A stretch of DNA of 36,353 bases, taken from the NCBI GenBank assembly GCA_964580315.1, contig CAZOKH010000034.1, positions 1 through 36,353 of the forward strand, written 5' to 3'. Positions 9,271 through 18,724 of the stretch are shown one piece after another (positions within the stretch are counted from its first letter, which is position 1; each line of letters opens with the position of its first letter). The position numbers and the translations under genes are program-made. The stretch is from CAZOKH01 sp964580315. GTDB lineage: Bacteria; Chloroflexota; Anaerolineae; Anaerolineales; Anaerolineaceae. Below the pieces are notes generated by a model. The model was given only the letters and a program-made list of their open reading frames with translations, was not told the DNA's origin and ran no database searches.

Positions 9271-10356
9271 TTACAAGCAATACTGAATCATATTCAAGCC
9301 CCACTCCAGGGCTGAACGAATATCCGCGCGTGAGCCCGTGCCGCCCAACACCTTGCCGCTCCAGGCCAGGCCGTATTTGGCATTGGAATAAATCACCTTT
9401 TTGCCCAGCAGCACCCGGCTGCCCTGGTTGCCTTCGGGTGGGGCGTTAAACAGGTGCGGCGTTTTGAGAATGGAATCGTATTCCGCCACCGGCTTCAGGC
9501 TGACGCCCAGCCCCCCAAAGAAAGCTTTGAACGACTCGTCAGCGGCATCATCCATCGCCTCAACCACAAGCGCCCTGCCCTGTTCCAGATAGGCGGCCAC
9601 TTCTTTGATTTTGCCGGCTTCCACCTTGAACGAACCAGAACCGGTTAGATACACAATCGCATAATCCAACAATCCAGCCGACAGGGGCACATCAGCATCA
9701 ACCACCAGGTTGTAGGGCATTGAACGCTTGCATTCGCGGGTCAGGTAGTCCCATCCCACCAGCACGCCCGCCGGAGCCTCTTCTCCCAGGTGGCAAATGC
9801 CCACCTTCACCGTTTGTTTTACTTCCAACCCAATCACATTGCGATAGCGCATGTCAATTTCATCTTTGGCCGGGTGAGCCGGGTTGGCAGCATTCTTGAT
9901 TGCATTTCCCTTCCGCGACAGGGTAACACGGGCCAGTTCAACAGCCGGCCGCTTGGGCATGTTGGGGCGCGCCGCAATGACGAATTCATTCTGAACGAAG
10001 CGCATGTCATTTTGGTCTCCGGAAACTTCGCGCTCGCCGTGCCCCAGCATCAGGTACAACTCACCTTCCATGGTGCTGCCAAAATCATAAGCCACCGGCT
10101 CGGTCAAAACAATCACATTCCCCGCCGAATCAACAGCAAGGCCGGGTGAAATGAACACATACTGATCGGCCGGATCGTTGGCAACCACTTCCAATCCGCT
10201 GATGATTCCCGAACCATGAAAGAACAGGTCGTGCGCCATAAGTTTTTTACGGTGTTCATCATGAGCCTGCGCCCAGGTTTCAGCCGTAACGGGCATCCCG
10301 TCAAACGGTTTGATTTGAAGTTTGGGAAAAATATTTAAAACGCTGTTATCTTTCAT
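9271..10356 (-). CDS. eCIS-associated protein with C-terminal DUF4159-like domain
   Basis: Last gene of the operon, 361 aa. The N-terminal ~185 residues (FPKLQIKPFDGMPVTAETW, then a beta-rich stretch with SPGLAVDSAGNVIVL) resemble phage baseplate/fibre-proximal proteins. The C-terminal ~150 residues (LLDYAIVYLTGSG..., a helix ending at YLEQGRALVVEA, then FKAFFGGLG and the final ALEWGLNMIQYC) look like DUF4159, a flavodoxin/glutamine-amidotransferase-like fold of unknown activity. No catalytic triad is obvious. ATG 10356 is used because AAAGGG precedes it and the upstream gene ends at 10359. Its position after gpJ and gpI genes suggests a structural or assembly role at the baseplate, possibly the fibre-attachment region. 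Function not established. Confidence 0.75.
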   Translation of the reverse strand: MKDNSVLNIFPKLQIKPFDGMPVTAETWAQAHDEHRKKLMAHDLFFHGSGIISGLEVVANDPADQYVFISPGLAVDSAGNVIVLTEPVAYDFGSTMEGELYLMLGHGEREVSGDQNDMRFVQNEFVIAARPNMPKRPAVELARVTLSRKGNAIKNAANPAHPAKDEIDMRYRNVIGLEVKQTVKVGICHLGEEAPAGVLVGWDYLTRECKRSMPYNLVVDADVPLSAGLLDYAIVYLTGSGSFKVEAGKIKEVAAYLEQGRALVVEAMDDAADESFKAFFGGLGVSLKPVAEYDSILKTPHLFNAPPEGNQGSRVLLGKKVIYSNAKYGLAWSGKVLGGTGSRADIRSALEWGLNMIQYCL

Positions 10357-10358
10357 GG

Positions 10359-11357
10359 TCAAATCCCTTTCGCCTTTACGACGTTATCATTTTCAATGAA
10401 CTCACACTGCACCGTGAACACCGAATGCGCTGGGACCAGCGAACGGATGGTTTCTTTCATCTTGCGCTGATACATCTCGGCAGTAAATCCGGTTTGTTCC
10501 AGTTCCCCGGCCGATACACGCAAATCAACCTGCAAGGAATTGGGCTGGTTGTTTTTACCCAGGGCAACTTCGACGCCCAGCCTGCCTTTCTCGCCCAGCA
10601 CAAAATTTCTTGCCCGCCGCTCCGATATGGACGCTTCTCCGCCAGTGTACATCTCCAGGTAGGTTTTCAGCGCCTGCAATGTCCCGCGCTGCTGGTAAAA
10701 AACCATGGCTGATTTTAACAAAGCGCGCATTCGGCTTAGCGGCAGTGTCTTTTCAAACGACATGCCCATCCAGGAAGCCAGCCAGGGGAGCATTGCAGAA
10801 GAAGTCAAATGTGGATCAAAATAGCAGTCCACCTGGTCAATTTGCTGGTTAATGGGATTCCAGAAGCTTTCAATCAGCATCAGGAAGCGGTTGATGAAAT
10901 CATCCCTCTCGTAAATCTCAGGGAGATGCTGCATGTATTTTCCCCTGCTGATGACCGCTGTTTGCACCGCTTCATAAGCCAGCAGATGGGCATCCGCATC
11001 AAACAACTCGGCTTCACTCAACAGGTAATGGTCGATTTGAAATGTTTTAACCCGCACACTTACGCTTATTTCATAACTCTTGCCGGCTTTAAAGGGTTCG
11101 CGCAGCGGAATTTGCAAAATCGCTTCCTCATTCACCTCACTTAAAGAAAGCTGTGATGGAGAAAGCCCTTCCGGGAGTTGATAGGTTTCAATTTGCATCA
11201 CATTCGGCAGTCTCAACTGCACAAACGCGCCAGCCGATTGCGGCACAACAAACCGTAGAAACAGGGTCACCAGTTCGCTCACATAGCAGTTATAGCGATC
11301 GGTTGCCAGTGACAGGTTATTGGATGGTTCAAGCGTACTCGGATAACTATCAATCAT
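10359..11357 (-). CDS. Phage tail protein I (gpI)-like baseplate protein
   Basis: 332 aa. The first ~135 residues form an extra beta-rich domain. The remainder is a phage-tail-protein domain of the P2 gpI / TIGR02242 type: YMQHLPEIYERDDFINRFL, then DCYFDPHL, LPWLASWMGM, and the MVFYQQRGTLQALKTYLEMYTG helix pair. In eCIS loci this protein follows baseplate J and forms part of the baseplate wedge. It starts at ATG 11357, two bases after the gpJ stop, with AAAGGAT as ribosome-binding site inside the gpJ end. Coupled translation with gpJ would keep the wedge proteins in ratio. Confidence 0.87.
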   Translation of the reverse strand: MIDSYPSTLEPSNNLSLATDRYNCYVSELVTLFLRFVVPQSAGAFVQLRLPNVMQIETYQLPEGLSPSQLSLSEVNEEAILQIPLREPFKAGKSYEISVSVRVKTFQIDHYLLSEAELFDADAHLLAYEAVQTAVISRGKYMQHLPEIYERDDFINRFLMLIESFWNPINQQIDQVDCYFDPHLTSSAMLPWLASWMGMSFEKTLPLSRMRALLKSAMVFYQQRGTLQALKTYLEMYTGGEASISERRARNFVLGEKGRLGVEVALGKNNQPNSLQVDLRVSAGELEQTGFTAEMYQRKMKETIRSLVPAHSVFTVQCEFIENDNVVKAKGI

Positions 11358-11359
11358 AG

Positions 11360-13444
11360 CTATCCTTTCTTATAGAGGTCCTGAATGTTGACAATCTCAA
11401 CCTCATGATCCAGCGAGCACAGCAAACCGTCATCCGGTACCATGAGCACATTTTCCACATTAGCCAGTTCTGGCTTGGGCGTCTCGTCGTAGGTCCACTT
11501 TTCTTCTACAGGCGCCACCAGCCGTTGGTGAATCTCCACGTCCAAAACATATTTCACCAGTGGAATTTGTTGAATGAGAGAAATGATCTCCGCTGCAAAG
11601 AGGTCTCTGCCAAACTGCCATCCTTCCCAGGTTTCATCTGCTTTGAGCAGCGGAGCTTTTTCATCCACCGGCAGCGGCGTGATGTAGCGTTTTAGTTCAT
11701 CCATCACGCGCTGCTGCACCTCGGAAGGCTGGAAATAATCCTGCGGCACAATGCGAGCCTTTACTTTGACACCCGTATATTTTGGTTCGCGCACATGCAG
11801 TGAAGTGGTCAACAGACGGTATTTATCGAGGTACGAGCGAATTTCAGCCTGCAGCGAATCATCCAGGCGCAGCGATGACAGATCACCCGCCCGCAAGGCA
11901 TCGGGCACCGACGGCACCACCAGCACAGTCACGGTTCCAGCCGAGCCGTCAGTAAGTTCGCCCGGCATCAGGCAGCGAGCACGCGCCACCGAACGAGAAC
12001 AGCTCCTGGTAAATTGTTCATAATCCTGCGCGGTCACTGCGCGGTGCTGTGCCTGCAATTCGCGCTGGGCGCGCAGTTTCAATTCATCAATAGTCTCCTG
12101 GTCACGTCCGCCGTCGGCGCGCACCAGGTTGGTAACGCGGGAAACATAAGCCAGTGAGAGAGTCATGGTGTTCAGGCTGCCGGCCGGCAAATTGCCCGCC
12201 ACTCCCCCGCCGTAGCGGTAGCGTGAAAAACGAATTTTGCGCCCGCTTTCAGGAATTCGCCCGTATTGCACTACGGTTCCATCTTGCTGCCTTACAGACG
12301 GTCCAAATTGCACCACCCCCGAAGCCATATCCAGAAAATAATGGCGGTCATAACGGGTGGAGTTGGAAAAGTTATCAACCGGAATCCAGGGCACAAAAAC
12401 GCTCTCGCCGCCGCGCATCTCTTCCACCTCGAGGGTTTCACCTTCCTGCAGGGTAAGCACCGGTGAATGTTGAAGGGTAAAAGATTGTCCCGGCTCGCCA
12501 GTGCTGGTTCCCAGTTGCTCGCCATCTACATTGATGGAATGCATTGCCGGGATGGTGACGCCGAGGCTGGAGGCATCAATCATCTTAATGCGTGGGGTTT
12601 CCGAATACATGCCCTGCAATGCATTGCGCTGTTCAATGCGGCAGCGCAGCCACTGGGCATTTAAACCATACATGGTGCTGTTTACCAGATTAAGAGGAAG
12701 GTACAACACCAGTTTTCCCTCTTCATTGTTCAAACCGCCGGTGGTATCTTTTTCACCGTCCATGGTGCTCAGCATCAGGGGAGTCCATTTGCCGTCGCGG
12801 GTTAAACATTCCCACACCCAGGGCGGATCTTCGCGCCTGATACCGACTGCTTCCGTGGGGTCGCAGATGAAGCTAAGCTGCAGAATGTGCCCGCTGAGGC
12901 TGTTTTTCGGATCAAATCCCAGGTAAAATGTATCGCCTACTTTGGGTACCTGGCTGAAAGGATGAAAAATTTCAATACCCATCCGGGAAAAATGATTTTT
13001 ATTGAATTCGTCTTCCTTTCGGACATGGGTCAATAAAGGAGGAACTATTTTCGCTTCGTAGTCGGTGGTGAACAGCACTTCCGTTTCTGTAAACTCCGAC
13101 CGAACCTCCATCCCCTGCGGGATGATCACAGTCTGCTCATTTCCCGGCGTGATGGGCAGCGGCACAGATGTCCAGAAAGTCAATTCGGTGCGTGCGCTGC
13201 TGGCCGGTTTGCGTTGAAGGCCTAGCATCTCCAGGAACTTGATGTAGTTTTTCTCCGGCACTCGGTTTAGACGATACACCATTAATTCCGTCATCCAGGC
13301 AAACAATTCAATCAGGGTAATGCCGGGATCGCTCAGGTTATATTCAGTCCACTCCGGGCAATAGTGAATAATGCGCTTACGCGCTTCATCCACCAGGTCT
13401 CTTTGAAAACGGAGGTCATCCAGGTTGGGTGCAGGTAATGTCAT
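11360..13444 (-). CDS. Baseplate J-like wedge protein (gpJ family, Afp11-like)
   Basis: This 694-aa protein is the size of eCIS baseplate J proteins. Its N-terminus (about residues 20-70: KRIIHYCPEWTEYNLSDPG, then LIELFAWMTELMVYRLNRVPEKNY) is the highly recognisable eCIS gpJ entry segment. Residues ~400-620 carry the gpJ core: RYRYGGGVAGNLPAGS, the ITNLVRADGGRDQET-type stretch, RAVTAQDYEQFTRS and VTVLVVPSVPD. It should form the wedge of the baseplate that links the hub to the sheath and triggers contraction. ATG 13444 has AGGAG upstream. It lies between gp25 and gpI, the conserved order. Confidence 0.94.
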   Translation of the reverse strand: MTLPAPNLDDLRFQRDLVDEARKRIIHYCPEWTEYNLSDPGITLIELFAWMTELMVYRLNRVPEKNYIKFLEMLGLQRKPASSARTELTFWTSVPLPITPGNEQTVIIPQGMEVRSEFTETEVLFTTDYEAKIVPPLLTHVRKEDEFNKNHFSRMGIEIFHPFSQVPKVGDTFYLGFDPKNSLSGHILQLSFICDPTEAVGIRREDPPWVWECLTRDGKWTPLMLSTMDGEKDTTGGLNNEEGKLVLYLPLNLVNSTMYGLNAQWLRCRIEQRNALQGMYSETPRIKMIDASSLGVTIPAMHSINVDGEQLGTSTGEPGQSFTLQHSPVLTLQEGETLEVEEMRGGESVFVPWIPVDNFSNSTRYDRHYFLDMASGVVQFGPSVRQQDGTVVQYGRIPESGRKIRFSRYRYGGGVAGNLPAGSLNTMTLSLAYVSRVTNLVRADGGRDQETIDELKLRAQRELQAQHRAVTAQDYEQFTRSCSRSVARARCLMPGELTDGSAGTVTVLVVPSVPDALRAGDLSSLRLDDSLQAEIRSYLDKYRLLTTSLHVREPKYTGVKVKARIVPQDYFQPSEVQQRVMDELKRYITPLPVDEKAPLLKADETWEGWQFGRDLFAAEIISLIQQIPLVKYVLDVEIHQRLVAPVEEKWTYDETPKPELANVENVLMVPDDGLLCSLDHEVEIVNIQDLYKKG

Positions 13445-13469
13445 AGTTCACTCCTGTTTTTTCTCTGCG

Positions 13470-13883
13470 TCATACGATTTCCTCTTCTGCCTCGATATAG
13501 AACGGATAGACAATGCTGCGGGTATCGTGAGTGGCTTTAACCTCGTATTCGATCTCCGCCATTAAAGCGCCTTTATTTCCATTATCCGGGGTCACGTCCA
13601 CACTGAGCACATCGATGCGTGGTTCCCACATACGCAGTGCATCATAGACATATTCCTGCAGCAGGCTGATGGTTGTGGCCGAAATTGGATCAAAAATCAA
13701 TTCATAGGCGCGGCAACCAAATGTCGGGCGCATAACGCGCTCGCCCGGGCGTGTGCCGAGAATGATGCGAATGGATTGCTCAATATCCACATTTCCCGAC
13801 ACCAATGAAAATTCTCCGCGTCCATTCATTTTGATCGGAAAATTTAATCCGGTTCCTAAATATGCTTTTGCATCTCGCTGCAT
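13470..13883 (-). CDS. gp25/GPW-like baseplate wedge protein (Afp9-like)
   Basis: 137 aa. It shows the GPW/gp25 signature: GTGLNFPIKMNGRGEFSLVSG at the N-terminus, IEQSIRIILGTRPGERVMRPTFGC in the middle, and LIFDPISATT followed by a helix ending VYDALRMWEPR. In contractile tails gp25 sits at the sheath-baseplate interface and nucleates sheath polymerisation. ATG 13883 is chosen because AGAAGGAG lies seven bases upstream; the longer TTG start at 13907 would overlap the PAAR gene and lacks a site. It follows PAAR by 16 bases. Confidence 0.93.
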   Translation of the reverse strand: MQRDAKAYLGTGLNFPIKMNGRGEFSLVSGNVDIEQSIRIILGTRPGERVMRPTFGCRAYELIFDPISATTISLLQEYVYDALRMWEPRIDVLSVDVTPDNGNKGALMAEIEYEVKATHDTRSIVYPFYIEAEEEIV

Positions 13884-13899
13884 CCCATCACTCCTTCTG

Positions 13900-14184
13900 C
13901 TATGCAATCAATGTTTTCACAGCGCCCTTTGCCACCGTGGTGCTCACTGGCACACCACTGGCAGGGTTGACACCTGCCACCACGCTGGTGACGCGCGCTG
14001 CTGGTCTTCCACCAATCAAAACGGTGGGACTGCCCTGGGTTATCGATCCCTGGCAGGCGGCGCCGCTCACCATGTCGCCAACCACCGAGGCTGGCATATT
14101 TTCGATCAATACATTGGGCACACCCGGGCCGGTAATCGGATCGCCGGTGGCCGTCATATCTCCCAAACGCGCTGCAGGAAACAT
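13900..14184 (-). CDS. PAAR-repeat spike-tip protein (Afp10-like)
   Basis: 94 aa with two PAAR-type segments, MFPAARLGDMTATGDPI at the start and GGRPAARVTSVVAGVNPASG near residues 60-80. Glycine/proline-rich turns such as GPGVPNVLIENMPAS separate them. PAAR proteins form the sharp cone capping the VgrG-like spike. The start is ATG 14184, with AGGAGAG just upstream and only ten bases after the spike gene. An extension to 14238 would overlap that gene and is rejected. The short length means there is no effector fusion. Confidence 0.92.
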   Translation of the reverse strand: MFPAARLGDMTATGDPITGPGVPNVLIENMPASVVGDMVSGAACQGSITQGSPTVLIGGRPAARVTSVVAGVNPASGVPVSTTVAKGAVKTLIA

Positions 14185-14194
14185 ATTTTCTCTC

Positions 14195-16033
14195 CTAGTT
14201 GATTTTGACCATGCCGCCCTGCACCTGCACCATGGCATTGCCCTTCACTGAAACCTGGGCATTTGCCTGCACGTCAATACTTGTGCTCTTCAAGGCAGCC
14301 GACGCGGTCTGCAAATCCAACTGAGAACCACCCGCTTTGATATTTGCTCCGGTGTTGGCTTCAATGGCGCCTTTGGTCTGAGATTTAATGCTAAAGTCGC
14401 CTTTGCTGGTTATGGTCAGCTTTCCGCCGGCATCAAGAGTCAAATCGCCCATCGTTTTAATCGTCATCGCATTGGTTTTCGAATCAATCACAATGCTGTT
14501 ATTTCCGGTTTTATCTTCAATAATGATCTGCTCTTTGCCCTGGGTATCATCCAAAATGACCACATGGCCGCTTCGCGACCGCACAACGCGCTGGTTAACT
14601 TTGCCGGCGGCCACCACCACGCCCTTGCCATTGGGCGGTTTATTTAATTTGCTCCACAGCCCGCCCACAACATACGGACTATTCAAATCACCGTTCTCAA
14701 ATGCCACCAGCACCTCATCGTTTACTTCCGGGGTAAACAACAATCCCTGGTCGCCGCCGGCGCCGGGCGCCGCCAGGCGCGCCCACGAGCTTTCCACATC
14801 AGTCAAAGACGAAGGCATCCAGGGGAATTTCACCTTCACCCGGCCGAGGTTTTGCGGGTCGAGGTTACTGGTGACTTTTGCCAAAACCACACCATTAATC
14901 TTTTCGGGCTTGTTTGCCTCTTCTCCCAACAATAAATGGCGAATCGTGTATGGATTCCTGCCTGTCGCCTGGAACTGCACCGAATATTCACCCTGACGCC
15001 AGATATGCCTGGCTTCAGTAATGTAATAGGTGCCGCTGAAGCGAGTGCCTGCACCGATTACAACCCCCATCGAACCAGCCACAAGGTTTGGTGCGCCGGG
15101 TTTCACTTCACCGCTGGCTTTCACAAATTGACTCTGGATATCGTCAAACCGGGCTTTGGCTATGGTTGTGGCTTCACCCACCGAGCGGACGGTCTTTTCA
15201 GGAACAAAATTATCCTCAGCCTTCCCAAAAGCCATCATGGCAGTGGCGCTGCCAGTCATCAACTCACCGGTGGTTGTTTTGGGTTTGCTCATTGCCGAAA
15301 ACGATTTCACACCCATCTGCTTTTCAGGATCCCAACCTGTGACTGAGGTTTTGGTTGCCTGTCCCATTGAAACCAGGCGGGGCTCAAACCGGCTCAGATT
15401 TTCTCCCACTTTAAGCTCCACCGGTATTAATGACCGGGGGGTTTCCATGGGCGTCACCATCAATTGTCGGCCGTCAGCATACATTTGATAGCCGTAAAGT
15501 TGTGCACGCTCGGTCAAAAAATCCCAGTTGGTCTGGTTGTATTGCAGGACGTAATCTTCAATGCTGGTGGGAGCGCCAGCCACAACCGGCGTCATGCCAA
15601 CTTCTCCGGCAATTTTCGAGATGATCATCATGTCATTCATCATCTGGAATGCGCGGGTTTGTTTGCCGCGCATCAGACGGTGCAACCGGTCATATCCCCG
15701 AATGCGTAACTGCGCCCGACCGTCAAAAAATATCGGCTCAATCGAGGTTATTTCTCCCTCAATGATTGTATTGGAGATGGGAATCACCCCGGTATATGTA
15801 TCGGTGGTTTCAAATCCAATTGAAACAGGCGCACCAATCTTAAAGCGTGGGTCAATATCCACATACTTCATAATCCCCACATATGGATCGGGGTCATCCT
15901 GAATTATCACGGTGAACATGGCGGGCATGAACACATTGGTATCTACCACTACCTCCACCACATCGGCAGATAGCATTACATCTTCCAACATCACAATTTT
16001 GAGCTTGAATTTATCGACAAAGAAATCAGGCAT
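14195..16033 (-). CDS. VgrG-like spike protein (Afp8-like; gp27/gp5 fusion)
   Basis: 612 aa. About residues 1-370 form the gp27/phage late-control-D-like part (LQYNQTNWDFLTERAQLYGY is a typical segment). About 380-470 form the gp5 OB-fold (LGRVKVKFPW, SSWARLAAPGAGGDQGLLF, PEVNDEVLVAFENGD, PYVVGGLW). The remainder is a repetitive beta-helix needle (GHVVILDDTQGKEQIIIEDK onward). It should trimerise into the spike at the tube end and carry the PAAR tip encoded next. No C-terminal effector domain is visible. ATG 16033 follows the LysM gene by 15 bases with AGAGGGA upstream. Confidence 0.94.
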   Translation of the reverse strand: MPDFFVDKFKLKIVMLEDVMLSADVVEVVVDTNVFMPAMFTVIIQDDPDPYVGIMKYVDIDPRFKIGAPVSIGFETTDTYTGVIPISNTIIEGEITSIEPIFFDGRAQLRIRGYDRLHRLMRGKQTRAFQMMNDMMIISKIAGEVGMTPVVAGAPTSIEDYVLQYNQTNWDFLTERAQLYGYQMYADGRQLMVTPMETPRSLIPVELKVGENLSRFEPRLVSMGQATKTSVTGWDPEKQMGVKSFSAMSKPKTTTGELMTGSATAMMAFGKAEDNFVPEKTVRSVGEATTIAKARFDDIQSQFVKASGEVKPGAPNLVAGSMGVVIGAGTRFSGTYYITEARHIWRQGEYSVQFQATGRNPYTIRHLLLGEEANKPEKINGVVLAKVTSNLDPQNLGRVKVKFPWMPSSLTDVESSWARLAAPGAGGDQGLLFTPEVNDEVLVAFENGDLNSPYVVGGLWSKLNKPPNGKGVVVAAGKVNQRVVRSRSGHVVILDDTQGKEQIIIEDKTGNNSIVIDSKTNAMTIKTMGDLTLDAGGKLTITSKGDFSIKSQTKGAIEANTGANIKAGGSQLDLQTASAALKSTSIDVQANAQVSVKGNAMVQVQGGMVKIN

Positions 16034-16048
16034 ACATAACCATCCCTC

Positions 16049-16744
16049 TTATCGAATATCTTGAGGAATTGCCAGCAATTGACCATCCTGCAGGCAAAAT
16101 GGATCGTCAATATGATTGGCTTCAGCCAGCACGCGCCAGTAACGGGCATCGCCATACTCTTCGTAGGCAATTTGATCCAGGCGCTGTTGTGAATTCACAA
16201 TTCGCGTCTTGCGTGAATCGGTTCGGCTGGTGGGGTTGAGCGCCGGGATCATATCGTCGCCAAACAGGAATTCGCTCTGTTTAAATTCCACTTCAGCTTT
16301 CGCGCGGATCGGCGTGCCATCCTGGGCGAACATGGTAAAAGAGATGTTCACTCTGGTCACAACTGCGGTGAAGAGCGTAATTTTCCCCCACACAAACTTC
16401 ACCGTTGGCGGCGTGGCATAGGGTATTTTGAACATGGACAAACCTGCGCCGCGCAGGGTTAATTTCAACAGTTTGTTTGTATACTCCCTGACATCAATGG
16501 GATCTTTGCCCGGGCAGGTTGCATAGGAGTCAAAAAATAAATCCAACTTGTAGGTGGCAGGTTCACCACCGGAGAATTTCAAGCTCGGTGAGTTGAAATT
16601 CGGCATTTTCTCATAGGTAAAAGTGTTTTCCTTCGAGATTGAAAAATTCTGGGGATTGAACTGACATTCAATCTCCCCAAAATTTGGGGGGATTAGTGTT
16701 GACCATTTTAATTTTGCTTTGGTAAGCTGCACATCAAGAGCCAT
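16049..16744 (-). CDS. LysM-containing tube-initiator / baseplate hub protein (Afp7-like)
   Basis: 231 aa. The N-terminus has the eCIS hub-type segment IPPNFGEIECQFNPQNFSIS, followed by a beta-rich middle. The final ~50 residues (SQQRLDQIAYEEYGDARYW... to GQLLAIPQDIR) form a LysM-like domain, as in phage gpX / gp53-type proteins. In eCIS this protein connects the tube to the spike rather than binding cell wall. ATG 16744 is preceded by GTGAGGTG. Its position directly before the spike gene is conserved. Confidence 0.9.
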   Translation of the reverse strand: MALDVQLTKAKLKWSTLIPPNFGEIECQFNPQNFSISKENTFTYEKMPNFNSPSLKFSGGEPATYKLDLFFDSYATCPGKDPIDVREYTNKLLKLTLRGAGLSMFKIPYATPPTVKFVWGKITLFTAVVTRVNISFTMFAQDGTPIRAKAEVEFKQSEFLFGDDMIPALNPTSRTDSRKTRIVNSQQRLDQIAYEEYGDARYWRVLAEANHIDDPFCLQDGQLLAIPQDIR

Positions 16745-16764
16745 TTTTCACCTCACAATCCAAC

Positions 16765-18705
16765 TTATCGTATATAGCCACGGGTTCTTTCGCGTTCAAT
16801 CTCCAGCAGCCGTTTCACATAGGGCAGCACATCATCAGCCAGTTTACCCAGATCGGTTGGCATGGCAGGAGAGGGCGCCGCGGGTTGTTCAGGAGATGCT
16901 CCGGATCTTTGAACAACATTTTGCGATTGAGCGCTGGCGCCTGTTGCACCGCGCTGCGAATCTCTGGAAGCCGAAATTTGTGGTTGTCGTTTTTGATTCA
17001 ACGCCACAAATGATTCCGGGAGCATTGGCTGCGGTTGCATTTGTGACGGTTGCAAAACAGCCAGATCATTTTGCATCATGGATGGTATTAACCGGTTATC
17101 CGCTTCGTGCTCCAGCGTCGTTGGATAGGCAGGCGTTATGCGCTCTTGCGAACTGGCGGATAGATCACGGGGAAAGTTAAAGGGTAGCGGAAGAGCTGAT
17201 ACACTGGATTGGGTTGTATCTTCTCCCTGGGCATCAAACCTGCTGGTGTTCAACTCCATCTTGTATTTTTGCGTGGAGATGAGCGGAGATTGAGGTTGCT
17301 GCACAAGCGGGGGTTGTTGTGCAGCCGGCTTCAATTGCACGCCCTTTGTCGATTGAACCACCCCCCTGGATGCCTGTTGCCGCTGCTGAACAACCCTGCG
17401 CAGGGGCATTTCCACTTCGGTTAAACCTGAGCCGGATTCCTGTTCATTACCTTCTTGATCCATTTGAGGCCGGGGCATCGAAGAAAAAGAGACATCCGTT
17501 TCGGACAGCGGCGGCACAATTTGCTGTGCAAGAACCGTTTTTTCTTCTTCAGTCTCAGGCAGCGGCGATTCATTTTGATCAGGAGAGATCGGCAGGTCAG
17601 CAGAACGCTGCACCACCCGGCTGGTCACTGGACTTTGGTGGGCCTGCGGTGGTTTTGTCGTTGCAGGTAACGCCCTGTGAACTTTTTCCTGGTGTTCACT
17701 TTCTTTGCTTACCGGCAGGGCTTTGGGCAGCTTCTCACCGGCAGGGGGCGCAACCGGCTGCGCTTTTGGAAGGGCAACCGGGAGAACCTCCCTGGTTTCT
17801 TCTTGGTTTGCTTCTGCCATTTCCGACTTCGCCGGTTCTTCAAGCCCTGGCGTTTGATGCAGAGGCATTTCAACAGGTGTTTCTGAAGGTCTCTGGGGAG
17901 GGATTTCCGGCAAATTCTCTGTCGCTTCTTCTTCAGCCAGTGGCTGTTGAAGCAGTTCATCGGGCATCTGAAGCTCGGTTTCTTTTTCTGTTAGAGGTTC
18001 AGGTTCCGCATCGAAATGCACCGGTTCAGGAAAAACGGGCTGCGCTTCTGGTTGTGCAACCGCTTGCAGCGTAGAATTCTCTGGTTCTTCAGTTTCTTCA
18101 GTTGTATCAAATTGCGGCTCAGAGGGTTTATTCGGCGTTATCTCAGTCACTCTTGAAAACAACCGCTGGCCGGGAGTCAACACCCTCTTTTGAGGAGCAG
18201 TCTCTTTGGTGCGCGTTCGGCTGGTAGATTGGGGCGACTGGGCTTTGAAGGATTCAATGGGTTGTCCGGGTTTGGGGAACATATCAAATTTTTGTATGAC
18301 CGTTCCGCTCCTCATCTCACCGGGCTGCAAAGGCTCTTCTCGCCGGCTGCTGCCAGATTTCGTGCTCGGGAAAACACGCTCAACATCGTCCCATGTTTCG
18401 GTTTCTTCGCCTGTGAACTTTGAAACATAGGGAACTAATTCTTTTACATCCTCGAATTTCTGCGTAACGCTTTTGGCAAATCCCTCAAACATTTGACGGT
18501 GAACAAGATTGGAACTTTGTTCACCTGAGGAAGCAGCATTTTGCGTCAGAGGGCGAAAAGGAGTTCGAAAAGGAACATAAGGGACATACGCTGCTCCCGG
18601 CGACGCATGGCGTGAAACCAGATCACGCAGCCAACCGGTCAGCATACCTGTTGAGCTTTGCCTTTGCTCCTTCAATCGTTCAACAATCAGGTTTTGCTCT
18701 GCCAA
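16765..18705 (-). CDS. Pro/Glu/Gln-rich VQR-motif protein of the eCIS operon
   Basis: 646 aa, largely low complexity and probably disordered. A short N-terminal helical part (ERLKEQRQSSTGMLTGWLRDL) is followed by a long Pro/Glu/Gln-rich region with several VVQ(R) motifs (VVQRSADLP, NVVQRSGASP, RVVQQRQQ, GVVQST). The last ~33 residues are a charged helix (DLGKLADDVLPYVKRLLEIE, then RERTRG) that resembles the C-terminus of the 56-aa gene two genes upstream. The start is TTG 18705 with AAGGA eight bases upstream. It sits between a tube-like gene and LysM. Length control, scaffold or cargo-chaperone roles are possible. I do not recognise a tape-measure signature. Confidence 0.8.
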   Translation of the reverse strand: MAEQNLIVERLKEQRQSSTGMLTGWLRDLVSRHASPGAAYVPYVPFRTPFRPLTQNAASSGEQSSNLVHRQMFEGFAKSVTQKFEDVKELVPYVSKFTGEETETWDDVERVFPSTKSGSSRREEPLQPGEMRSGTVIQKFDMFPKPGQPIESFKAQSPQSTSRTRTKETAPQKRVLTPGQRLFSRVTEITPNKPSEPQFDTTEETEEPENSTLQAVAQPEAQPVFPEPVHFDAEPEPLTEKETELQMPDELLQQPLAEEEATENLPEIPPQRPSETPVEMPLHQTPGLEEPAKSEMAEANQEETREVLPVALPKAQPVAPPAGEKLPKALPVSKESEHQEKVHRALPATTKPPQAHQSPVTSRVVQRSADLPISPDQNESPLPETEEEKTVLAQQIVPPLSETDVSFSSMPRPQMDQEGNEQESGSGLTEVEMPLRRVVQQRQQASRGVVQSTKGVQLKPAAQQPPLVQQPQSPLISTQKYKMELNTSRFDAQGEDTTQSSVSALPLPFNFPRDLSASSQERITPAYPTTLEHEADNRLIPSMMQNDLAVLQPSQMQPQPMLPESFVALNQKRQPQISASRDSQRGATGASAQSQNVVQRSGASPEQPAAPSPAMPTDLGKLADDVLPYVKRLLEIERERTRGYIR

Positions 18706-18724
18706 TCTCTTTGTCCTTTATGAG

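Noticed and set aside
17319..18074. 251-aa plus-strand open frame
   Set aside because: It lies entirely antisense to the 646-aa low-complexity gene. Its Leu/Pro-rich content mirrors the Gln/Glu/Pro codons of that gene, and it has no family similarity.
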